A stretch of DNA of 6,146 bases from an uncultured Rhodovulum sp. (GTDB taxonomy: Bacteria > Pseudomonadota > Alphaproteobacteria > Rhodobacterales > Rhodobacteraceae), in assembly GCA_946221765.1 (NCBI GenBank), contig CAMIMK010000192.1:1-6146 (forward strand). Reading direction: 5' to 3'. Positions 1 through 5,471 of this stretch are shown here, in pieces. The notes beneath the pieces were generated by a model. The model was not told the DNA's origin and searched no databases. It saw nothing but the letters and a program-made list of their open reading frames with translations. The translations under genes and the position numbers were made by a program. The stretch's first letter is position 1; every line of letters begins with the position of its first letter.

Positions 1-1
1 A

Positions 2-850
2 ACCGACCTGAAGCGCCGTGAGGCGCTGATGACCTTCTGCGTCATCGGCGGCGGGCCGACCGGGGTCGAGATGACCGGCATCATCGCCGAACTCGCCCAG
101 AAGACCCTGCCGCAGGAATTCCGCAACATCGACACCCGCGAGACCCGGGTCGTGCTGATCGAGGCCGGACCACGGGTGCTGCCGGTCTTTACCGAGCCGC
201 TGTCGCGCTATGCGGCCGAGTCACTGGTCCGCCTCGGCGCCGAGGTCCGCTGCGGAACCCCGGTCACCGCGCTCGACGACAGCGGCGTGCGGATCGGCGA
301 GGAGTGGCTCCCGAGCCGCACCGTGATCTGGGCCGCCGGCGTGCAGGCCTCGGGGGCGGCGCGCTGGCTCGACACCCCGGCCGACCGGGCGGGCCGGGCG
401 ATCGTCGGGCCCGACCTGACGGTGCCGGGCCTGCCCGAGGTCTTCGTCATCGGCGATACCGCGCATGTCGCGATCGATGGGCGGCCCGTCCCCGGCGTCG
501 CCCCGGCCGCGAAGCAGCAGGGCGCCTATGTCGCGAAGGTGATCCGGGCGCGGCTGACCGGCAAGCCGGCACCGGGGCCCTTCGTCTACCGCCACCTCGG
601 CAATCTCGCGACGGTCGGGCGCAGCGCCGCGGTGATCGACTTCGGCCGGATCCAGATGAAGGGCGGGCCCGCCTGGTGGATCTGGGGCATCGCCCATATC
701 TACTTCCTGATCGGCACCCGCTCCCGCCTCGCGGTGTCGATCAGCTGGCTGTGGTCCTTCCTGAGCGGCGGCCACAGCGCCCGGCTCATCACCCAGAAGG
801 AGACCCTGCGCGTCGAGTCGACCGACACCGACGCCAGCTCGCCCCTCTGA
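2..850 (+). CDS. ndh: Type II NADH:quinone oxidoreductase (NDH-2), C-terminal part, 5'-truncated by window edge
   Basis: NDH-2 is a single-subunit FAD flavoprotein on the inner face of the cytoplasmic membrane that passes electrons from NADH to quinone without pumping protons. The frame is open from base 2, before the first ATG at 29, so the true start lies outside the window. The 282 visible residues compare with a usual 430-450, so about 150 N-terminal residues with the first FAD-binding glycine motif are missing. Visible residues 14-26 carry the second Rossmann motif (VIGGGPTGVE) that binds NADH. Residues 149-152 (VIGD) and 165-174 (GVAPAAKQQG) form the second FAD contact and the quinone-site region. 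The C-terminal part, with GNLATVGR, the AWWIWGIAHIYFLIG segment and SRLAVSISWLWSFL, is the amphipathic membrane-attachment region typical of the family. The gene converges on truB. A related pyridine nucleotide-disulfide oxidoreductase is conceivable, but the C-terminal pattern is specific to NDH-2. Confidence 0.93.
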   Translation, partial: TDLKRREALMTFCVIGGGPTGVEMTGIIAELAQKTLPQEFRNIDTRETRVVLIEAGPRVLPVFTEPLSRYAAESLVRLGAEVRCGTPVTALDDSGVRIGEEWLPSRTVIWAAGVQASGAARWLDTPADRAGRAIVGPDLTVPGLPEVFVIGDTAHVAIDGRPVPGVAPAAKQQGAYVAKVIRARLTGKPAPGPFVYRHLGNLATVGRSAAVIDFGRIQMKGGPAWWIWGIAHIYFLIGTRSRLAVSISWLWSFLSGGHSARLITQKETLRVESTDTDASSPL

Positions 851-860
851 TCGCCCCGGA

Positions 861-880
861 CCGCCCGGCACTCCGGGCGG
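861..880. terminator. Hairpin between convergent ndh and truB, probable bidirectional terminator
   Basis: A perfect 8-bp stem, CCGCCCGG at 861-868 and CCGGGCGG at 873-880, closes a 4-base loop (CACT). It sits 10 bases after the ndh stop codon (848-850) and 4 bases beyond the truB stop codon (885-887 on the minus strand). It thus occupies almost all of the 34-bp gap between two convergent genes, where a shared terminator is expected. Neither side has a clear T run, so it is not a textbook intrinsic terminator; it may work with Rho or mainly protect the 3' ends. The structure is seen directly, the termination role is inferred. Confidence 0.6.
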
Positions 881-884
881 GGCG

Positions 885-1802
885 CTAGCCCTCGTCGTCC
901 AAGACGAAGACCCGCGCCGGCTGGACCTGGCCGCCGCGCCAGCTGCCGAGGGCGAGGGGGCGGCCGGCGTGGCTCGCCCAGACCGCGTCGCCCCAGTCGA
1001 GGCGGGTGGTCGCCACGCCCTCGCCCGGATTGCCGTTCAGGATCCGCGCGAGGCTCTCGTCCGGCACCCGCACTTCCGGCAGGCCGGCAAGCCCGGCCTC
1101 CAGCGGCAGTAGCGCCGCCGTGAGCGCCTCCCGGTCGCCCGCCGCAACCGCCTCCCAGGGCACGGCGGCGCCGAGGGCGAAGGGTCCGGCCGCCAGCCGC
1201 CGCAGCGACTGGACATGCCCGAGGCAGCCGAGCGCCGCGCCGAGGTCGCGCGCGATCGACCGGACATAGCCGCCCTTGCCGCACTCCATCTCGAGCACGG
1301 CCGTGTCCGGCCCGGGCACCTCCACGAGCTCCAGCCGCGCGACATGGAGCTGCCGCGCGGCGAGGTCCATCACCTCGCCCGCCCGGGCAAGGTCATAGGC
1401 CCGCGCGCCCTCGACCTTCACCGCCGAGACCTGCGGCGGAACCTGCAGGATGTCGCCCCGGAAGGCGGGGAGCGCCGCCGTGATCGCCTCCGGCGTCGGC
1501 CGCGCCTCCGAGGTGGCGATCACGGCGCCCTCGGCATCGTCGCTGGTGGTGGCCGCCCCCCAGCGAACCGTGAAGCGATAGGTCTTCTGCCCGTCGCCCG
1601 CATGGGGCACCGTCTTTGTCGCCTCGCCGAGCGCCACCGCCAGCAGCCCGGTCGCGGCCGGGTCGAGCGTGCCCGCATGGCCGGCCTTGCGCGCATCGAG
1701 CGCCCGGCGCACCAGCGTCACCGCCGCGGTGGAGGTCGGCCCCGCCGGCTTGTCAAGAATGAGCCAGCCGTGAACCGGCCGCCCGCGCACCCGCCGCGCC
1801 AT
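885..1802 (-). CDS. truB: tRNA pseudouridine(55) synthase TruB
   Basis: TruB converts uridine 55 in the T-loop of most tRNAs to pseudouridine in the cytoplasm and also helps tRNA fold. The 305-residue protein is of normal family length. Residues 12-24 (GWLILDKPAGPTS) are the usual N-terminal block. GHAGTLDP at 41-48 contains the catalytic Asp47, equivalent to Asp48 of E. coli. Tyr75 in KTYRF is the conserved active-site tyrosine. TSDDAEG at 86-92, VPPQVSAVK at 121-129 and GARAYDLAR at 132-140 are family blocks, and GKGGYVRSIARDLG at 175-188 is the C-terminal signature of the synthase core. The ATG at 1802 is favoured because a purine-rich GGGGGAG (1816-1810) lies 7 bases upstream and the protein begins just before the conserved block. 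It follows rbfA by 18 bp on the same strand and is very likely co-transcribed with it. Confidence 0.97.
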   Translation of the reverse strand: MARRVRGRPVHGWLILDKPAGPTSTAAVTLVRRALDARKAGHAGTLDPAATGLLAVALGEATKTVPHAGDGQKTYRFTVRWGAATTSDDAEGAVIATSEARPTPEAITAALPAFRGDILQVPPQVSAVKVEGARAYDLARAGEVMDLAARQLHVARLELVEVPGPDTAVLEMECGKGGYVRSIARDLGAALGCLGHVQSLRRLAAGPFALGAAVPWEAVAAGDREALTAALLPLEAGLAGLPEVRVPDESLARILNGNPGEGVATTRLDWGDAVWASHAGRPLALGSWRGGQVQPARVFVLDDEG

Positions 1803-1809
1803 CGCGTCT

Positions 1810-1816
1810 CTCCCCC
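1810..1816 (-). promoter_or_regulatory. Ribosome binding site of truB
   Basis: On the minus strand GGGGGAG lies 7 bases before the ATG at 1802, inside the 18-bp rbfA-truB gap. It fixes the truB start, and the tight spacing supports translation from a joint rbfA-truB message. Confidence 0.6.
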
Positions 1817-1820
1817 GCCG

Positions 1821-2255
1821 TCAGTCGTCGGTGCCCGGCGCATCCGGCGCATCCGGCGCATCGCCGAGATCGCGCCGGACCTCCGGCGAGTCGAGCAGGA
1901 CGCGGGTCCGGTCCATCTGGTCGAAGGTGTGGTCGGCCTGGAAGGTGAGTTCCGGCGAGAAGCGCAGGTCGATCTGGGCGGTGACGAGCCGCCGCACCTC
2001 GGCCCGGTTGCGGTTCAGCGCCTTCAGCACCGAGTCGGTGTTCTTGCCGCCGAGCGGCAGCACGAAGGCGGTGGCGTGGCGCAGGTCGGGCGAGACCCGC
2101 ACCTCGGCCACGGTCACCGACACCCGCGCCAGGTCGGGGTCGTGCAGATCGCCACGCGCCAGGATGTCCGACAGCGCCCGCCGGATGACTTCTGCCACGC
2201 GCAACTGGCGCTGGCCCGGCGCCCCACTGCCGGAAACGGGTCTTGTCTTTGCCAT
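1821..2255 (-). CDS. rbfA: 30S ribosome-binding factor RbfA
   Basis: RbfA is a small KH-fold protein that binds the immature 30S subunit near the 16S rRNA 5' helix and helps its late maturation. With the ATG at 2255 the protein has 144 residues. RQLRVAEVIRRALSDIL (residues 16-32) is the N-terminal helix, VSVTVAEVRVSPDLRHATAF the central strand-helix-strand, and LRFSPELTFQADHTFDQMDR the C-terminal family signature. The frame could begin at a GTG at 2264, three codons earlier, but an AGGA lies 10 bases before the ATG and only 1 base before the GTG, so the ATG is preferred. Beyond the fold comes an acidic tail with a DAP triplet repeat, not part of the core. rbfA heads a pair with truB and is divergent from dapB. 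In many bacteria rbfA follows infB; here it does not, so it needs its own promoter. Confidence 0.95.
   Translation of the reverse strand: MAKTRPVSGSGAPGQRQLRVAEVIRRALSDILARGDLHDPDLARVSVTVAEVRVSPDLRHATAFVLPLGGKNTDSVLKALNRNRAEVRRLVTAQIDLRFSPELTFQADHTFDQMDRTRVLLDSPEVRRDLGDAPDAPDAPGTDD
1835..1861. repeat. Three exact tandem copies of a 9-bp unit in the 3' end of rbfA
   Basis: CCGGCGCAT occurs three times in a row on the plus strand (1835-1843, 1844-1852, 1853-1861). Read on the minus strand in the rbfA frame it yields repeated Asp-Ala-Pro in the C-terminal tail. Because the unit is a multiple of three, a change in copy number would lengthen or shorten the tail without shifting the frame. Confidence 0.85.
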
Positions 2256-2265
2256 CCCCGTCACA

Positions 2266-2269
2266 TCCT
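2266..2269 (-). promoter_or_regulatory. Ribosome binding site of rbfA
   Basis: AGGA on the minus strand sits 10 bases before the ATG at 2255 and 1 base before the upstream GTG at 2264. This spacing favours the ATG as the rbfA start. Confidence 0.45.
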
Positions 2270-2290
2270 ATCGCGCCCGCGCGGAGTCAA

Positions 2291-2296
2291 GGGAGG
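2291..2296 (+). promoter_or_regulatory. Ribosome binding site of dapB
   Basis: GGGAGG lies 5 bases before the ATG at 2302. The dapB reading frame stays open far upstream, across rbfA in antisense, so this site is what picks the ATG at 2302 as the start. Confidence 0.75.
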
Positions 2297-2301
2297 GTGC
2301 G

Positions 2302-3162
2302 ATGAACGAAACGGCAGCCGGGCCGGAGGGGCAGATCGGCGTCGCCGTGGTGGGGGCCTCGGGCCGGATGGGCCGCACCCTCATCCGCGCGATCGAGGAA
2401 AACCCGCGCACGACGCTCAGCGGCGTCACCGAACGCCCGGGCCATCCGTGGATCGGCCAGGATCTCGGGAAGCTCCTCGGCGGCACCGAGACGGGGATCC
2501 TCGTCGAGGACGACCCGCTGGAGGTCTTCGCCCGCAGCCACGCCGCTCTCGACTTCACCTCGCCCCAGGCGACGATGCTGCATGCCGAGATCGCCGCGCA
2601 GGCCCGGCTCACCCTCGTCGTCGGCACGACCGGGCTGGAGCGGGCGCAGCTCGAGCGTCTCGCCGCCGCCGCCCGCCATGCCGTCATCGTCCGGGCCGGC
2701 AACATGAGCATCGGCGTCAACCTCCTCACCGTGCTCGCCCGGCGGGTGGCCGCCACCCTCGGCGCCGACTATGACGCCGAGATCCTCGAGATGCACCACC
2801 GCCACAAGATCGACGCCCCCTCCGGCACCGCGCTCATGCTGGGGGAGGCGATCGCCGCGGGGCGCCGCGTCAACCTCGCGGACGTGACCGAGAGCGGCCG
2901 CGACGGCATCACCGGGCCCCGGGGCGAGGGGGCGATCGGCTTCGCCACGCTGCGCGGCGGTGACGTGATCGGCGAGCACGAGGTCATCTTCGCCGGCGCG
3001 GGCGAGCGGATCACCCTCGGCCATATCGCCACCGACCGCATGCTCTTTGCCCGCGGCGCGCTCCGGGCCGCGCTCTGGGGCCAAGACCAGCCACCGGGCG
3101 AATACAACATGATCGACGTCCTCGGCCTGCGCGACCCCGAGGCCGAGGTTCCCAACCGCTGA
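2302..3162 (+). CDS. dapB: 4-hydroxy-tetrahydrodipicolinate reductase DapB
   Basis: DapB reduces 4-hydroxy-tetrahydrodipicolinate to tetrahydrodipicolinate with NAD(P)H, a cytoplasmic step toward diaminopimelate and lysine. The 286 residues are slightly longer than E. coli DapB (273), the difference being partly at the N-terminus. The Rossmann motif GASGRMGR is at 18-25. Glu44-Arg45 lie where E. coli has Glu38-Arg39, which contact the NADH or NADPH ribose. DFTSP is at 84-88 and GTTG at 108-111. The catalytic block EMHHRHKIDAPSGT at 163-176 contains His165 and Lys169, matching E. coli His159 and Lys163. GNMSIGVN at 133-140 is the cofactor and hinge region. All key residues are present, so the enzyme should be active. 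The frame is open back to 1831, but the upstream part lies antisense to rbfA and is a shadow; the strong ribosome binding site before 2302 sets the start. It is divergent from rbfA and is followed by a 145-bp gap. Confidence 0.97.
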   Translation: MNETAAGPEGQIGVAVVGASGRMGRTLIRAIEENPRTTLSGVTERPGHPWIGQDLGKLLGGTETGILVEDDPLEVFARSHAALDFTSPQATMLHAEIAAQARLTLVVGTTGLERAQLERLAAAARHAVIVRAGNMSIGVNLLTVLARRVAATLGADYDAEILEMHHRHKIDAPSGTALMLGEAIAAGRRVNLADVTESGRDGITGPRGEGAIGFATLRGGDVIGEHEVIFAGAGERITLGHIATDRMLFARGALRAALWGQDQPPGEYNMIDVLGLRDPEAEVPNR

Positions 3163-3181
3163 CCGGAGGCGGGACGCGGCG

Positions 3182-3242
3182 CCCCCTGTGGCCGCAGGAC
3201 AAGACTGCTGCGGAAAGCGGCAGCGGGGGATGGCCCTTTTTT
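3182..3242 (+). terminator. Structured region with T6 run after dapB, possible terminator or leader element
   Basis: This stretch starts 19 bases after the dapB stop codon. It can form a 7-bp hairpin with one G-U pair, CTGCTGC (3205-3211) with GCGGCAG (3217-3223), around a GGAAA loop. It can instead form CCGCAG (3192-3197) with CTGCGG (3208-3213), or a long stem from CCCCC (3182-3186) with GGGGG (3225-3229) plus GCCGC (3191-3195) with GCGGC (3217-3221). A T6 run follows at 3237-3242, 7 bases after the long stem and 13 after the short hairpin, so it is not a textbook intrinsic terminator. The likeliest role is ending dapB transcription. An attenuator or leader for the transporter that starts at 3308 is the alternative. 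Confidence 0.4.
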
Positions 3243-3307
3243 GTCAGACGCTTTAGGGAAGGGGAGCCCGCGCTGGCCCGCCCGGCCGTCCTCAGAGTCC
3301 CGCCTCC
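3243..3307 (+). other. Rest of the gap before the MFS gene, presumed promoter and leader
   Basis: The gap from dapB to the MFS gene totals 145 bp. In its second half the region around 3237-3260 is the most AT-rich part of the whole gap and contains TTGTCA (3241-3246), five of six to the -35 consensus. No acceptable -10 lies 16-18 bases downstream. An in-frame stop (TAG, 3254-3256) with no start codon between it and 3308 rules out an upstream extension of the MFS frame. There is no purine-rich ribosome binding site directly before 3308. A promoter here is plausible from position only. Confidence 0.3.
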
Positions 3308-4522
3308 ATGCCGCCCCTCCTGCCCAGGGCCGGATCCTTCCGGCTTGACCGTGCCTCGCCGCCCCAGGTGCTGACGCTCGTCGCGGTGACCGCGGTGGGG
3401 GCGCTCAACATGAACATCATCCTGCCGTCCCTGCCCGGCATCGCCCGGGACTTCGCGGCCGACTACACGCTGGTGGCGCTGGCGGTCTCGGCCTATCTCG
3501 CGCTGACGGCCGGGTTGCAGCTCGTCCTCGGGCCGCTGTCGGACCGCTATGGCCGCCGCCCGGTCCTGCTCGGCACCTTCACGATCTTCCTGGCCGCCAC
3601 CCTCGGCTGCGTCCTCGCGCCCACGGTCGGCAGCTTTCTCCTCTTCCGGCTGATGCAGGCCGCCGTCGCCTCGTCCATGGTGCTGAGCCGGGCGATCGTG
3701 CGCGACCTCTATCCGCCGGATCAGGCGGCGAGCCTGCTCGGCTATGTCACGATGGGGATGTCGCTCGCCCCGCTCCTCGGGCCGATGATCGGCGGGGTGC
3801 TCGACGAGGCCTTCGGCTGGCGCTCGGTCTTTGCCTTCACACTCGCCACCGGCGCCGCCGCGACGCTCCTCATCTGGGCCGACCTCGGCGAGACCAACCA
3901 GAACCGGAGCGCGAGCTTCACCGCGCAGTTCCGGTCCTATCCCGAGCTCATCCGCGCGCGGCGCTTCTGGGCCTATGCGCTGACCGCCACCTTCACCTCG
4001 GGCGCCTTCTTCGCCTTTCTCGGCGGAGGGCCCTGGGTCGCCACCCACCTGCTCGGGCTCACGCCCGCGGGCCTCGGCCTGCATTACGGGATGCTGGCAG
4101 CCGGCTACATGTTCGGGAATTTCCTCTCGGGGCGGTTTGCGGCGCGGATCGGCCTGCAGCGGATGATGCTGGCCGGGGCGCTGACGGGGATCGTCGGCCT
4201 CGCCGGCACCCTCGCCCTCGTCCTCGCCGGCCCCGCGACGCCGCTCGGCTTCTTCGCCACCGTGTCCCTGCTCGGGATCGGCAACGGCCTCGTCATGCCG
4301 AGCGCGAATGCCGGCACCGTCTCGGTCCTGCCCCACCTCGCCGGCAGCGCCTCGGGCCTCGCCGGGGCGATGATGATCGGCGGCGGCGCGGCGCTCTCCG
4401 TGCTCGGCGGCAGCCTCGCGACGGTCGGGGCGGGCTGGCTCGTCGGCCTCATGCTCGTCTCCTGCCTGCTCGGCCTTGCCACCACGCTCTGGCTCATGTC
4501 GATGCCCCGACCGGAGATCTGA
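3308..4522 (+). CDS. MFS transporter, Bcr/CflA-type (DHA1) drug efflux family
   Basis: This 404-residue inner-membrane protein has the size and hydrophobic pattern of a 12-helix major facilitator. It probably exports small hydrophobic or drug-like compounds in exchange for protons; the substrate cannot be read. Motif A, GPLSDRYGRRPVLL, is at 75-88 between helices 2 and 3. FRLMQA with Arg114 is the helix 4 block, followed by SRAIVRDLY (127-135), typical of Bcr/CflA. Motif C of drug antiporters, APLLGPMIGG, is at 154-163 in helix 5, followed by GWRSVF. Helix 1 contains NIILPSLPGIA (36-46), where Bcr relatives usually have DMYLPALP; the acidic residue is Asn here. A charged stretch after residue 195 is the central cytoplasmic loop. 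The ATG at 3308 is the only in-frame start after the stop at 3254; a GTG at 3368 would shorten the tail by 20 residues, but no ribosome binding site supports either. The next transporter gene starts 6 bp later. Confidence 0.88.
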   Translation: MPPLLPRAGSFRLDRASPPQVLTLVAVTAVGALNMNIILPSLPGIARDFAADYTLVALAVSAYLALTAGLQLVLGPLSDRYGRRPVLLGTFTIFLAATLGCVLAPTVGSFLLFRLMQAAVASSMVLSRAIVRDLYPPDQAASLLGYVTMGMSLAPLLGPMIGGVLDEAFGWRSVFAFTLATGAAATLLIWADLGETNQNRSASFTAQFRSYPELIRARRFWAYALTATFTSGAFFAFLGGGPWVATHLLGLTPAGLGLHYGMLAAGYMFGNFLSGRFAARIGLQRMMLAGALTGIVGLAGTLALVLAGPATPLGFFATVSLLGIGNGLVMPSANAGTVSVLPHLAGSASGLAGAMMIGGGAALSVLGGSLATVGAGWLVGLMLVSCLLGLATTLWLMSMPRPEI

Positions 4523-4528
4523 CCCGCC

Positions 4529-5419
4529 ATGGCCAGTGCCGACAATGTCCGCGGCGCGACCTTCATGGTCGCCTCCTGCCTCGCCTTCACCGCCAACGAC
4601 ACGCTCATCAAGGGCGTCTCCGGCAGCGTCCCGCTCTTTCAGGCCATCCTCATCCGCGGCATCGTCGCGACCCTGCTCATCGCCGTCATCGCCCGGGCGG
4701 CGGGCCAGCTGCGCCTGCCCGCCAGCCGGCAGGACCGGCGGCTGGTGGCGCTGCGCTGCCTCGGCGAGGCGGGGGGGACGCTCGGCTTCCTGACCGCGCT
4801 CTTCCACATGCCGATCGCCAATGCCTCGGCGATCCTGCAGAGCGTGCCGCTCGTCATCACCCTCGCGGCGGCGCTCGTCTTCGGCGAGACGGTCGGGTGG
4901 CGGCGCTATGTCGCCATCGCCATCGGCTTCTGCGGCGTGCTCATCATCGTGCGCCCCGGCGCCGAGGGCTTCAACGCCTATGCCCTCTGGGCGCTGGCCT
5001 CGGTCGGCTTCATCACCCTGCGCGACCTCTCGACCCGGCGGATGTCGCCCGGGGTGCCCGTCCTCGGCCTCGTCGTCGCCACCTCGCTCGCCACCACCAC
5101 CCTCGGGGCGGTGGGCCTCGCGATCGAGGGCTGGGTCCCGGTCCGCCCCGCCGAGGTCCTGGAACTCTGCGCCGCCGCGGTCTGCCTGCTCGGCGGCTAT
5201 TTCTTCGGCGTCAACGCCATGCGCCTCGGCGAGATCGGCGCCGTCCAGCCCTTCCGCTACAGCCTGCTGCTCTGGGCGATTTTCTTCGGCATCCTTGTCT
5301 TCGGCGAATGGCCCGACGCCTGGATGATCGCGGGCAGCGCCATCATCGTCGGGACCGGCCTCTACACCCTGCACCGCGAGCGCCGCAGCCTGCGCGAGGC
5401 GATCCTCGCCCGGCGCTGA
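4529..5419 (+). CDS. EamA/DMT-superfamily permease (ten-helix)
   Basis: This 296-residue inner-membrane protein is a drug/metabolite transporter superfamily member built from two EamA repeats, roughly residues 8-142 and 150-283, with about ten hydrophobic segments. The end of each repeat shows the family pattern: FGETVGWRRYVAIAIGFCGV (118-137) and FGEWPDAWMIAGSAIIVGTG (258-277), each with a Glu after FG and a glycine-rich last helix. The central NASAILQSVPLVI (98-110) is also typical. The Arg- and Glu-rich C-terminal tail should face the cytoplasm. Relatives export amino acids, purines or metabolites, or import organic acids; nothing here fixes the substrate. The start at 4529 has GGAG (4513-4516) 12 bases upstream, inside the end of the MFS gene. 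With a gap of only 6 bp the two are almost surely translated from one transcript. kdgK begins 52 bp after its stop. Confidence 0.9.
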   Translation: MASADNVRGATFMVASCLAFTANDTLIKGVSGSVPLFQAILIRGIVATLLIAVIARAAGQLRLPASRQDRRLVALRCLGEAGGTLGFLTALFHMPIANASAILQSVPLVITLAAALVFGETVGWRRYVAIAIGFCGVLIIVRPGAEGFNAYALWALASVGFITLRDLSTRRMSPGVPVLGLVVATSLATTTLGAVGLAIEGWVPVRPAEVLELCAAAVCLLGGYFFGVNAMRLGEIGAVQPFRYSLLLWAIFFGILVFGEWPDAWMIAGSAIIVGTGLYTLHRERRSLREAILARR

Positions 5420-5471
5420 CCGCCCCGCGTCCCGCATGGACAAGGCGCCGGGCTTGGGCAATATCCGACCC

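Larger units (their letters stand above)
2256..2301. promoter_or_regulatory. 46-bp divergent rbfA/dapB intergenic region
   Basis: This short gap separates the divergent rbfA and dapB start codons and contains both ribosome binding sites. Divergent genes need at least one promoter each, so promoter elements must lie here or reach into the coding ends. A minus-strand TTGACT (2290-2285) matches the -35 consensus in five of six positions, but no good -10 lies at the usual distance: 17 bases on is GATGTG, only two of six. A plus-strand TTGTCT (2243-2248) with TCCTAT (2266-2271) is also weak. The regulatory role follows from gene orientation; the exact elements are not resolved. Confidence 0.5.

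Noticed and set aside
221..871. Minus-strand open frames opposite ndh
   Set aside because: Arg/Gly/Ala-rich shadow translations opposite a gene with clear NDH-2 motifs, with no ribosome binding site or domain.
2262..2290. Sigma-70-like promoter for rbfA (TTGACT with GATGTG at 17-bp spacing, minus strand)
   Set aside because: The -35 is good but the -10 matches only two of six positions, too weak to list as a promoter of its own.
1831..2301. N-terminal extension of the dapB frame upstream of 2302
   Set aside because: The extension is antisense to rbfA and of low complexity; the strong GGGAGG before the ATG at 2302 and the usual DapB length mark the real start.
1215..2774. A 519-codon plus-strand open frame across truB, rbfA and the start of dapB
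   Set aside because: It runs antisense to two well-supported genes and then out of frame through dapB. Its protein is dominated by Arg, Pro and Gly with no family pattern.
3182..3242. Possible small SRP RNA, because of GGAAA followed by GCGGCAGC in a GC-rich hairpin
   Set aside because: The conserved SRP core (AGGTCCGGAAGG followed by AGCAGCC) is absent; only the GGAA-like loop and a loose GCAGC resemblance are present.
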